Part shown: piece after piece, positions 7,472 to 13,545 of the stretch
Position numbering within the stretch: the first letter of the stretch is position 1
Layout: every line of letters begins with the position of its first letter
Origin: an uncultured Pseudomonadota bacterium
GTDB taxonomy: Bacteria > Bdellovibrionota_B > Oligoflexia > Oligoflexales > CAILAO01
Reading direction: 5' to 3'
NCBI GenBank assembly: GCA_903832105.1
Contig: CAILAO010000948.1
Coordinates: 1 to 13,545 of the forward strand
Length of the DNA stretch: 13,545 bases
Translations under genes and position numbers: made by a program
Notes under the pieces: generated by a model
Databases searched by the model: none
The model's input: only the letters and a program-made list of their open reading frames with translations
What the model was told of the DNA's origin: nothing

Positions 7472-7483
7472 GACGAGTCCTAA
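7468..7483. repeat. 16-nt perfect dyad at the cNMP gene stop codon
   Basis: TTAGGAC (7468-7474), GA, GTCCTAA (7477-7483). It contains the TAG stop (7469-7471) and lies 16 nt before the TTGACA at 7500. As RNA it would form a 6-bp hairpin with a CGAG tetraloop, but no T tract follows, so it is not a standard terminator. It could equally be an operator upstream of the trigger factor promoter. Confidence 0.45.
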
Positions 7484-7499
7484 ACCCTAACAACTCACG

Positions 7500-7529
7500 T
7501 TGACAATCCGCGTCCAGATTTGCTAACAA
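7500..7529 (+). promoter_or_regulatory. candidate sigma70-type promoter of tig
   Basis: A consensus -35 TTGACA at 7500-7505, an 18-nt spacer, and TAACAA at 7524-7529 preceded by TGC (extended -10). The -10 itself is weak (3 of 6). Transcription would start near 7535-7537, about 67 nt before the tig ATG. The predicted start falls inside the 5' arm of the terminator hairpin that follows. Confidence 0.45.
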
Positions 7530-7530
7530 G

Positions 7531-7571
7531 GCATCTCTGCTCGATTTTTAGCGGCGATGCTGTTTTTTTTT
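7531..7571 (+). terminator. intrinsic terminator between the cNMP gene and tig
   Basis: GCATC (7531-7535) pairs with GATGC (7556-7560). After one T-C mismatch, CTGCT (7537-7541) pairs with AGCGG (7550-7554), including one G-T pair. The loop is 8 nt, and the stem is followed by TG and nine T (7563-7571). It lies 60 nt after the cNMP stop and would stop read-through into tig, whose ribosome-binding site (AGAGG, 7592-7596) follows shortly after. Confidence 0.7.
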
Positions 7572-7603
7572 GTGAACTCACAGGTTGTAATAGAGGTTAA
7601 CCC

Positions 7604-8902
7604 ATGAAATCCTCAGTGGAAAATGTAAATTCAGTCCAACTGCGTCTCAACATCGAACTCCCGGCGGATACCGTTCGAGAAACCTTCGACAAGATTTTTC
7701 AGAAAATTCAAAAGAATGCGAAAGTTCAGGGCTTCAGACCTGGGAAGGCGCCTCTAAATATCGTTAGACGCTTATATAAGGATAATGTCGCAGCGGAAGT
7801 TAACGAATCACTGATTAAAGAGTTTCTTTTTAACGCGATCGAAGAACACAAAATAAGACCGGTATCACTTCCCGTCATCGAGAGACTTGATGATCCAAAT
7901 CCAGAAAAACCTTTTTTATTCACGGCACTGATTGACATCATGCCTGAGATCAAAATCACGCAGCACAAAAACATTCCGATTACTTGCGAAACCTTCGAGG
8001 TTTCTGATGAATCAATATCCCACGAGCTGGCCTCGCTCCAGAAAATGCACGCAAAAACAAAGGAGCTGGACGTTGGAGCGGTTGCCACTAAAGAGATGGT
8101 CGCCGTGATTTCGCACACAGCTTCGACGGATGGACACCCGCTTGATGACATGAAAGCTGACAATCTATCTGTGGAGCTTGGAAAAAATCAGCTATTCGCC
8201 GACCTTGAAAATGCCATTATCGGCATGAAATCCGGCGAGGAAAAAGATGCGACGATCACATTGACCAAGGACTTCCCCGACAAAGGTCTCGCTGGAAAAA
8301 CTCTGACCTTTCACCTCACTCTTCACAGCCTAAAAGAACTTGTCCTTCCGGAGCTGGACGATGAATTCGCAAAGGATGTACGCGCAGAATCTCTCGACGA
8401 CTTAAAAACGAAAATTCGCGAGAACCTTCTTGCCTATGCTGAAAAATTGAGACGTAACCGTCTTGAATCACTCCTCCTCGATAGGATTTCAGAACTTCAT
8501 CCTTTTGATGTTCCTCCGTCTATGGTCGATGAAGTCATCGATGATATCATCAGAGAAGAGGCCTCGCGTTGGCCCGAGCACGTTGATGTGAAGAAAATGA
8601 TGGCCGATGATGACTACAGAAAATCGATCCTTCCCGTTGCAAAAAAACGCGCGAGAAACACCCTCATCTTGGCTGAGGTCGCGAAGCAGGAAAACATCAT
8701 CGCAACCGAAGAAGAAATCACAAAGTTATTTGAATCAAACTATCGACTCACTAAAGAACAAGAGAAGAAGCTTGGGCTTAAGAAGATCGATACACTCGCG
8801 CGAAACCTAAAATCCCGCATCAAAGAGAGTTTGATTTTAAGCAAAGCGGTCAATTTTCTAGTTGAAAACGCGATTATCACGGATAAACCAACTAAGATCT
8901 AA
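7604..8902 (+). CDS. tig: trigger factor, ribosome-associated chaperone
   Basis: A 432-residue chaperone, the same length as E. coli trigger factor, which binds the ribosome near the exit tunnel and shields nascent chains. The N-terminal ribosome-binding domain (1-115) carries the signature GFRPGKAP at 43-50, in the same positions as E. coli. The middle PPIase (FKBP-like) domain spans about 163-246. The C-terminal chaperone domain is about 247-432 (LPELDDEFAKD opens it; AVNFLVENAIITDKP near the end). The PPIase active site looks degenerate: the stretch aligned with IPGFEDG is FADLENA, so the aromatic at E. coli F198 is Leu201, and DFTG is replaced by SHTA. Chaperone function is expected to remain. 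ATG start with AGAGG 7 nt upstream. It is not followed by clpP and clpX, its usual neighbours in many bacteria; purH converges instead. Confidence 0.96.
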   Translation: MKSSVENVNSVQLRLNIELPADTVRETFDKIFQKIQKNAKVQGFRPGKAPLNIVRRLYKDNVAAEVNESLIKEFLFNAIEEHKIRPVSLPVIERLDDPNPEKPFLFTALIDIMPEIKITQHKNIPITCETFEVSDESISHELASLQKMHAKTKELDVGAVATKEMVAVISHTASTDGHPLDDMKADNLSVELGKNQLFADLENAIIGMKSGEEKDATITLTKDFPDKGLAGKTLTFHLTLHSLKELVLPELDDEFAKDVRAESLDDLKTKIRENLLAYAEKLRRNRLESLLLDRISELHPFDVPPSMVDEVIDDIIREEASRWPEHVDVKKMMADDDYRKSILPVAKKRARNTLILAEVAKQENIIATEEEITKLFESNYRLTKEQEKKLGLKKIDTLARNLKSRIKESLILSKAVNFLVENAIITDKPTKI

Positions 8903-9037
8903 AACCGATAAGCCTGCTTCTTAATCAAGAAGGATCACAAAAATGGTCACGCTTCCAGGGGTGGCGTTTGTTGGGACAAGGTCCTCTATAAGTGGCGATC
9001 ACGCCTGGTTTTCGAGACCCCAGCCTTGACGGGAAAT
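8903..9037. other. convergent spacer between tig and purH, weak hairpins only
   Basis: It holds CTTCTT/AAGAAG with an AATC loop (8917-8932) and GGCG/CGCC with an ATCA loop (8994-9005) followed by TGGTTTT. Neither has a good stem plus T tract on either strand, so a terminator for tig or purH is not firmly seen. No coding region is supported. Confidence 0.5.
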
Positions 9038-10744
9038 TTAGTGCTTAAAATGCCTCTCTCCCGTAAAGACCATTGCGATTCCAGCCTCATCGGCTGCCTT
9101 GATAGAATCCTGATCTCTCACCGAACCGCCAGGCTGAATGATGGCGGTTATTCCTTTTGACGCGGCATAAAGCACCGTATCGCTGAAGGGGAAGAAAGCC
9201 TCGCTCGCCATGATACCCCCTTGAAGATTGTTTCCTTCTTCCCCCGCCCTCTCTGCTGCAATCTTTGCCGAATCGATTCGATTCGTTTGCCCAGCACCGA
9301 CACCGAGTGTTGAGAGGTTTTTGGCGTAAACAATCGCATTGGATCGTACATGCTTTACAACAGTCATACCAAAAACGAGATCATTCCATTCTGCGGAAGT
9401 TGGCTGCTTCTTTGTGACGACTTGCCAACGATCTTGCGGCACACAAAAGTGATCTGGCGTTTGGACAAGGAATCCCCCCAATGCTGTGCGAACTGCTAGC
9501 GATGTTAAATCAATACCACAGTGTTCGCTTTGATGATGACTCTCCAGGGGAGCAGCATTTGTTGTTAGGCGTTTTGAGATGACAAGGCGAAGATTCTTCT
9601 TTGTACTAAAAAGATCCAGCGCTTCTCTTGAAAACGAAGGTGCCGCGATACACTCAAGAAAAATTGAACTCATTTTCTCGGCGGTTTCAATATCGATCTC
9701 TCGATTAGTGGCTATAATTCCGCCAAAAGGAGACTTTCTATCGGTTGCAAAGGCCCGCTCATAAGCATCGGCAAGGCTAAACTTCTCTTGAGACGCGATC
9801 GTCCGCAGGGCTTTTGAGGGACCAAAATTCTGCGCCACACCGCACGGGATCAGGTGTTTCACAATGACCACAGCAGGCGTATCGAATTCGCAGGCAAGTC
9901 CTATAGCGGCATCGAGATCCAACATGTTATTATAAGAAAGTTCCTTCCCTTGAAGCGCTTCAAATTCAAAATCTTGGGAATCTCCAGTCCCAGAGGACTT
10001 TCCTCTGTAATTTGCCCCCAGAGGAACATAAAATGCGGCTTGCTGGTGGGGATTCTCTCCGTATCGGAGTATCTTTCCCCGCCTAAGCGATAGCGTCATG
10101 ACTGGTGGAAAATCCTCACGTTTGGTGGTTGTATCATCGGCAAAATACGATGAAATATCTCGATCAAATTCCGCGACAGCGGAAAATGCCTTGTGTGCGA
10201 GTAGCCTCCTAAAAGAAGTCGTCACTTCTCCTGCTTTTAGCTTCTGAAGTACTAATGGATAGTCGTTTGGATCGACAATCGGCAATACATGCAAAAAATT
10301 CTTCGCCGCGGCCCTCAAAAGCGTCACGCCACCGATGTCAACAAATTCAATGGCAAGTTCGAGAGGTAACTTTTTTTCAACTGCTTCTTCGCGAAATCTA
10401 TATAAATTGCACACAACGATCGCGATGGGCTGGAGTCCGAACTTTTTAACGTCTTCGAGGTGTTTCGGATTATCTGGGTCTGCGAGAATGCTCCCGTGAA
10501 TCTTCGGATGCAGCGTTTTCACCCTGCCCTCAAGCATCTCTGGCGCACCCGTAAAATCCGCAACTTCTTGCACTTGAAGTAACCCTGCTTTTCTCAGGGT
10601 CGCAGCCGTACCCCCGGTTGATAAAAGGGAGTATCCAAGGTCGATCAAACCCTTGCCAAATTCGACAATTCCAGTTTTATCCGTAACTGAAATCAACGCG
10701 ACAGGATCTTTTCCGAGTTGCACAGGATGATTTTTCTCTTTCAC
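9038..10744 (-). CDS. purH: bifunctional AICAR formyltransferase / IMP cyclohydrolase
   Basis: A cytoplasmic enzyme catalysing the last two steps of de novo purine synthesis: formylation of AICAR with 10-formyl-THF, then ring closure to IMP. Numbered from the GTG start (568 residues), the N-terminal cyclohydrolase domain has ALISVTDKTGIVEFG at about 16-30, STGGTA at 42-47 and GRVKTLHPKIHG at 73-84. The formyltransferase domain has RYGENPHQ at 227-234, KELSYNNMLDLDAA at 267-280, VKHLIPCG at 295-302 and the terminal IIQPGGSVRD and MVFTGERHFKH. The usual KHxNPCG carries Ile for Asn, a position also not conserved in animal enzymes. It is somewhat longer than typical (about 510-530) owing to insertions near 240-262 and 392-410. 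Start choice: AAAGGAG ends 8 nt before this GTG, but only 2 nt before the TTG at 10750. Second gene after rarA. Confidence 0.96.
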   Translation of the reverse strand: MKEKNHPVQLGKDPVALISVTDKTGIVEFGKGLIDLGYSLLSTGGTAATLRKAGLLQVQEVADFTGAPEMLEGRVKTLHPKIHGSILADPDNPKHLEDVKKFGLQPIAIVVCNLYRFREEAVEKKLPLELAIEFVDIGGVTLLRAAAKNFLHVLPIVDPNDYPLVLQKLKAGEVTTSFRRLLAHKAFSAVAEFDRDISSYFADDTTTKREDFPPVMTLSLRRGKILRYGENPHQQAAFYVPLGANYRGKSSGTGDSQDFEFEALQGKELSYNNMLDLDAAIGLACEFDTPAVVIVKHLIPCGVAQNFGPSKALRTIASQEKFSLADAYERAFATDRKSPFGGIIATNREIDIETAEKMSSIFLECIAAPSFSREALDLFSTKKNLRLVISKRLTTNAAPLESHHQSEHCGIDLTSLAVRTALGGFLVQTPDHFCVPQDRWQVVTKKQPTSAEWNDLVFGMTVVKHVRSNAIVYAKNLSTLGVGAGQTNRIDSAKIAAERAGEEGNNLQGGIMASEAFFPFSDTVLYAASKGITAIIQPGGSVRDQDSIKAADEAGIAMVFTGERHFKH

Positions 10745-10764
10745 GACCAATTCTCCTTTAATCT

Positions 10765-10784
10765 TTTTCAGTCCTTTTCAGTCC
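10765..10784. repeat. two tandem copies of a 10-bp unit at the rarA stop
   Basis: TTTTCAGTCC occurs at 10765-10774 and again at 10775-10784. Each copy contains an in-register TGA on the minus strand, so losing one copy would leave the RarA C-terminus unchanged and only bring purH 10 bp closer. Probably a slippage duplication. Confidence 0.7.
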
Positions 10785-12052
10785 TTGATAGGCCTTAATC
10801 TTTGCAACGTTTCCTTGAGCTGTTTCTCAACTCCTATTTCAGATGGATCATAATACTTTTTGCCTTTTAAAGGCTCGGGAAGATAGGTCAGCGCCTTCGC
10901 GCCCTCCAGATCACTATGAGCATAAGCATACTGTTTGCCATAGCCAAAAGACTTCATGAGTTCTGTCGGCGCATTTCTGAGGTGAAGAGGGATCTCAAGA
11001 GCGCCCAGCTCCCTCACATCCTCCAAAGCCATATCAATCGCCAAATAAGAGCGGTTACTCTTAGGCGAAGATGCCAGATAGGTTGTAACTTGTGAGAGAA
11101 TAATGCGTCCCTCGGGCATACCCACCATGTGCACCGCTTGAAGACCACTTGTTGCAATAAGCATTGCCATCGGATTTGCGTTGCCTATGTCTTCACTTGC
11201 GGCAATCACGAGACGTCGCGCGATAAAAACAGGATCCTCGCCAGCCTCAATCATACGTGCGAGATAATAAACAGCCCCATCGGGGTGACTCGCCCTGATT
11301 GATTTGATAAAGGCGGAAATCGTATCATAGTGCTGGTCACCCGCCCTGTCATAGCGAATCGGAAGCGTCTTCGAAAGTTCTCCGAGAGCTTCGACTGTAA
11401 TCTCATCCACATTTTGAGGGGCGGCCAGAATCACAGCTTCCAGAAGATTGAGTCCTCTTCTTGCATCTCCAGAAGAAGACTTCGCAATGATGTTAAGAGC
11501 TTCAGTTGATATGCTTTTCCGTTCTCCCGGAACGACCGATGTTTCAAGAGCTGATTTTAGTATGTCAACGAGAGGTTCGGGCTTAATGGGTTCAAACTTA
11601 AAAACAAGACTTCTTGAAAGAACCGCGCTATTTACTTCAAACGAAGGGTTTTCAGTTGTCGCTCCAATAAACTTGATCGCCCCAACTTCGAGCGATGGAA
11701 GAAGCACATCTTGTTGATTTTTATTGAGACGATGAATTTCGTCCATAAAAAGAAGCGTCGCTTTTTTCCCACTCTGCTGATTGGCGACCGAATCATCTAT
11801 GATGGATCTGATGTCCTTTACACCCGCATTAACGGCAGAGAGAACCCTGACTTCTCTTTCCGAATGCCTCCCAATAAGAAAGGCTAACGTAGTTTTACCA
11901 CTTCCTGGGGGGCCCCAAAAAATAAGAGAGGTGAAGCGATCTTGCTCGACCAGTCTCGTAAGAGGTTTTTCTCGTGACCAAATATGATCTTGTCCGAGGA
12001 AGTCTGAAAACTTCTGAGGGCGTGCCCTTTCTGCAAGAGGACGTTCCAGCAT
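10778..12052 (-). CDS. rarA: replication-associated recombination protein A (AAA+ ATPase)
   Basis: A 424-residue AAA+ ATPase of the RarA/MgsA/WRNIP1 family, related to clamp-loader subunits, which acts at stalled replication forks and single-strand/double-strand junctions. Numbered from this ATG: Walker A GPPGSGKTT at 47-55, Walker B LLFMDE at 100-105 followed by IHR, sensor 1 GATTENPSF at 130-138, arginine-finger region LSRSLVF at 145-151 and sensor 2 GDARR at 195-199. The family's tetramerisation region follows (EAGEDPVFIARRLVIAASEDIG onward in two stretches). Start choice: ATG at 12052 has GGAGG 4 nt upstream and gives the usual LERPLAERARP opening. The longer frame from a GTG at 12097 adds an unlikely LCCMISFCC leader lying over the ribosome-binding site. 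First gene of a rarA-purH operon, with 33 nt to the purH GTG. Confidence 0.95.
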   Translation of the reverse strand: MLERPLAERARPQKFSDFLGQDHIWSREKPLTRLVEQDRFTSLIFWGPPGSGKTTLAFLIGRHSEREVRVLSAVNAGVKDIRSIIDDSVANQQSGKKATLLFMDEIHRLNKNQQDVLLPSLEVGAIKFIGATTENPSFEVNSAVLSRSLVFKFEPIKPEPLVDILKSALETSVVPGERKSISTEALNIIAKSSSGDARRGLNLLEAVILAAPQNVDEITVEALGELSKTLPIRYDRAGDQHYDTISAFIKSIRASHPDGAVYYLARMIEAGEDPVFIARRLVIAASEDIGNANPMAMLIATSGLQAVHMVGMPEGRIILSQVTTYLASSPKSNRSYLAIDMALEDVRELGALEIPLHLRNAPTELMKSFGYGKQYAYAHSDLEGAKALTYLPEPLKGKKYYDPSEIGVEKQLKETLQRLRPIKD

Positions 12053-12087
12053 AAAGCCTCCTAGTTGGCAACAGAAACTGATCATGC

Positions 12088-12116
12088 AGCATAGCACTAG
12101 CCAAGGCGGGCGTCAT
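12088..12116 (-). promoter_or_regulatory. candidate promoter of rarA-purH
   Basis: On the minus strand, ATGACG (12116-12111) stands 17 nt before TATGCT (12093-12088), which is preceded by TGC (extended -10). Four of six bases match consensus in each box. The start would fall near 12081, giving a leader of about 28 nt. GATCATGC (12080-12087), a half-site of the nearby palindrome, sits on the predicted start. Confidence 0.4.
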
Positions 12117-12119
12117 GCA

Positions 12120-12145
12120 AAGAATATTCCTTTAATTTCAAGGAA
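12120..12145 (-). terminator. weak hairpin with T-rich tail after the right-hand gene
   Basis: TTCCTT (12145-12140) pairs with AAGGAA (12132-12127) over a 7-nt loop, followed by TATTCTTT on the minus strand. The stem is AT-rich and the tail impure, so it is a poor intrinsic terminator. It is placed correctly to end transcripts of the minus-strand gene whose stop is at 12233. Confidence 0.22.
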
Positions 12146-12182
12146 GTAAAGGTTGCGCGCGGTTAGAAAATGCCCACGGATA

Positions 12183-12207
12183 GCATGATCGAATAGTTCG
12201 ATCATGC
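12183..12207. repeat. 25-nt perfect inverted repeat (11-3-11)
   Basis: GCATGATCGAA (12183-12193), TAG, TTCGATCATGC (12197-12207). All 11 positions pair. A third copy of the GATCATGC end lies at 12080-12087 in front of rarA. As RNA this is a strong hairpin 26-50 nt after the stop of the right-hand gene, but no T tract follows on either strand. It could be a 3'-end stabiliser of that mRNA or a dimeric protein-binding site. Confidence 0.75.
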
Positions 12208-12228
12208 ATGTCGCCCCGCAGGCGATGT
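12208..12228. repeat. second stem-loop adjoining the palindrome
   Basis: TCGCC (12211-12215) pairs with GGCGA (12221-12225) over CCGCA. In plus-strand RNA two G-U pairs and an A-U pair extend it to 8 bp; in minus-strand RNA the stem stops at 5 bp. It lies immediately after the stop of the right-hand gene and directly against the 25-nt inverted repeat. Confidence 0.45.
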
Positions 12229-12232
12229 AGAA

Positions 12233-13545
12233 TCAGTACCCACGAGGATTTGGCACGGGATCAGTCGGCAATCGCTGCGTTTCCAGCATCCCGAACCAGG
12301 TGCAACCAGTATTTTGTTCTTTAAGCTCAACAATACGGCGATCAAAAATTCCAGGACCGACTGGCATATCGATCCAGTTAAATTCATGCCCGTCGCCTTT
12401 AACAAAATTCAGCTCTTTGACAGCTTCAATATCTCGAACATTTTTAATCTGGTTATATGAAAGAAGATTGACACTCTCTTTTTCCCCGTCAGCCGCCAAA
12501 AAGACCCCCGAAGTCGCATTGCGTTTTACGAAATCATTCATCATGCTAGCCGCAAGAGCCCCCGGTTCGTTATGGTTTAGAAGCCCGCTGATGTAGCCCG
12601 CGAAACTTTCCCGTCCGCACCCGTTTTGTCCCGGCGTTGCTGGATGAAGGGAAATGTAATCATATTGCATATGCATGGTAAGCAGTTTTTCAAAGTCTAT
12701 AATATCGAAACAGAAGTTTTTTACCGCGACGATGTTGATGATCGACCGCTCTAGGCCGCCAATAAGAGAAGTAATTTGATATTTTCTAGTTTTGCCCTCA
12801 TAAGTCAAAGTGAGAGTCGATGGGTTACTCTGCGTTGCATCGAGGCTGAAAGGGAATTCCCCAAGGGCAAGACCAGGGATGTCGTTATCAACCTCAAAAT
12901 TCCCTTTAGCGCCACCAAGTTTACACATTTCTTCCATATCTGGGTCCGCAGGGTTTTCGCAGGTATCTGTTTGAGCGAAATGCGTCAAAAGATCCCATAA
13001 AGACCCTTTTCTTTTGAAGCCCTCTCTTCGGTCAACTCGCTCCGTGTTTTTAACGAATAGTTGATAGCTGATTTCAGCGATTTCAGATCGACCGATAGCA
13101 CCTAAACCCGGAAAAGTTTTTGCTTGCTGTCTTGCGAATGTAAAGCTTTTGATACGTGCCGAATCACTCGAAGGCCCCTCAGGATACCAGCCGATATCTA
13201 GCATGGATTTCTTCTCTTTTTTTCTATCCTCCCAGCCGACACTAAGATCCTTATCGGCAAATGGTGCTGCAAAATTAAAGATACGTGTATCGGCCTTACT
13301 GATAAGAGCAATAGACATATCGTTAAATCCAATGCCGAACATCTCGCCTCCAACCACGTGAGCCCACGGAAATGTCGCCCCTAGATCATTTGTGGCATGA
13401 TTGCCCCCGCCGAAAACGATCGTCACTTCTTCTCCGTCATCACTCTTGGCCTTCCCTACCGCCACCAGGTTCTCATAACCACCGTCTATCCTAGAACAAT
13501 GTCCCCCAGACAATACCCGATCACTAATACCCTTTGCCCTCGACC
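12233..13545 (-). CDS. unrecognised protein, 5' end beyond the window
   Basis: The reading frame is open from the right edge to a TGA at 12233-12235, giving at least 437 codons. A TTG at 13513 is the first possible start inside the window, but the frame stays open and protein-like upstream of it (GISDRVLSGG), so the gene most likely starts outside. I do not recognise the family. Visible traits: a glycine-rich FGGGNHATNDLG segment at about 13414-13379; several Cys, including HC, DTC, MC, FC, GCG and GCT contexts; no membrane-spanning stretch; and a soluble mixed alpha/beta character ending in TDPVPNPRGY. The Cys content would fit an exported protein, but a signal peptide cannot be judged without the N-terminus. 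GGNH superficially recalls metallophosphatase GNH motifs, but the following residues do not match. Confidence 0.75.
   Translation of the reverse strand, partial: SRAKGISDRVLSGGHCSRIDGGYENLVAVGKAKSDDGEEVTIVFGGGNHATNDLGATFPWAHVVGGEMFGIGFNDMSIALISKADTRIFNFAAPFADKDLSVGWEDRKKEKKSMLDIGWYPEGPSSDSARIKSFTFARQQAKTFPGLGAIGRSEIAEISYQLFVKNTERVDRREGFKRKGSLWDLLTHFAQTDTCENPADPDMEEMCKLGGAKGNFEVDNDIPGLALGEFPFSLDATQSNPSTLTLTYEGKTRKYQITSLIGGLERSIINIVAVKNFCFDIIDFEKLLTMHMQYDYISLHPATPGQNGCGRESFAGYISGLLNHNEPGALAASMMNDFVKRNATSGVFLAADGEKESVNLLSYNQIKNVRDIEAVKELNFVKGDGHEFNWIDMPVGPGIFDRRIVELKEQNTGCTWFGMLETQRLPTDPVPNPRGY

Noticed and set aside
8917..8932. Hairpin CTTCTT/AAGAAG as tig terminator
   Set aside because: AT-rich 6-bp stem with no T tract on either strand.
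9867..9890. PurH Ile in place of Asn in KHxNPCG as evidence of inactivation
   Set aside because: That position also varies in animal enzymes; Lys and His of the motif are kept, and all other family motifs are present.
12053..12097. Longer rarA from a GTG start
   Set aside because: The extra 15 residues cover the GGAGG ribosome-binding site of the inner ATG and the leader, and do not resemble a RarA N-terminus.
13379..13414. Calcineurin-like phosphatase motif in the right-hand protein
   Set aside because: Only GNH matches; the Asp and other metal-binding blocks of that family are not seen.

Overview
The window reads as chromosomal DNA of a diderm, LPS-making bacterium, most likely a predatory or environmental member of the Bdellovibrionota/Oligoflexia. 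This is an inference from three things: ordinary but divergent bacterial housekeeping genes, two adjacent LPS-core genes (a heptosyltransferase-like gene and the Kdo transferase waaA), and a Cys-rich RCC1-propeller lipoprotein of a type common in that group. Base composition looks moderate, and no transposase, integrase, CRISPR array, tRNA or rRNA was seen.

Layout, left to right. Positions 1-82 may hold the last 26 codons of a gene entering from the left. Positions 83-514 are AT-rich and carry no convincing gene, but contain an inverted repeat around a perfect TATAAT. Position 515-2200 (+) encodes a secreted, probably lipid-anchored protein with four 17-residue Cys-bracketed repeats followed by a seven-bladed RCC1 propeller. 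It converges, with a 2-nt gap, on a minus-strand operon read from 6333 down to 2203: GT9 heptosyltransferase, waaA/kdtA (start codon abutting the previous stop) and an RNase E/G-family ribonuclease (9-nt gap). Divergent from this operon, 6494-7471 (+) encodes a cyclic-nucleotide-binding protein with winged-helix-like downstream domains. It is followed by trigger factor (7604-8902, +), with a promoter-like sequence and an intrinsic terminator interleaved between them. Convergent to trigger factor is a minus-strand pair, rarA then purH. A 25-nt perfect inverted repeat lies between rarA and the last gene, an unrecognised minus-strand reading frame that runs off the right edge.

The recognisable genes cover LPS inner-core assembly, RNA turnover, nascent-chain folding, purine synthesis and replication-fork maintenance. 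I do not see a coherent new multi-gene system. The points most worth checking are the repeat architecture of the RCC1 lipoprotein, the promoter-inside-terminator arrangement before tig, the degenerate PPIase domain of trigger factor, the cNMP protein's C-terminal domains, and the palindrome with a third half-site at the predicted rarA start of transcription. Three starts were decided or questioned from ribosome-binding sites: rarA is moved to an ATG 45 nt inside the longest frame, purH to a GTG two codons inside, and the glycosyltransferase start is left ambiguous.
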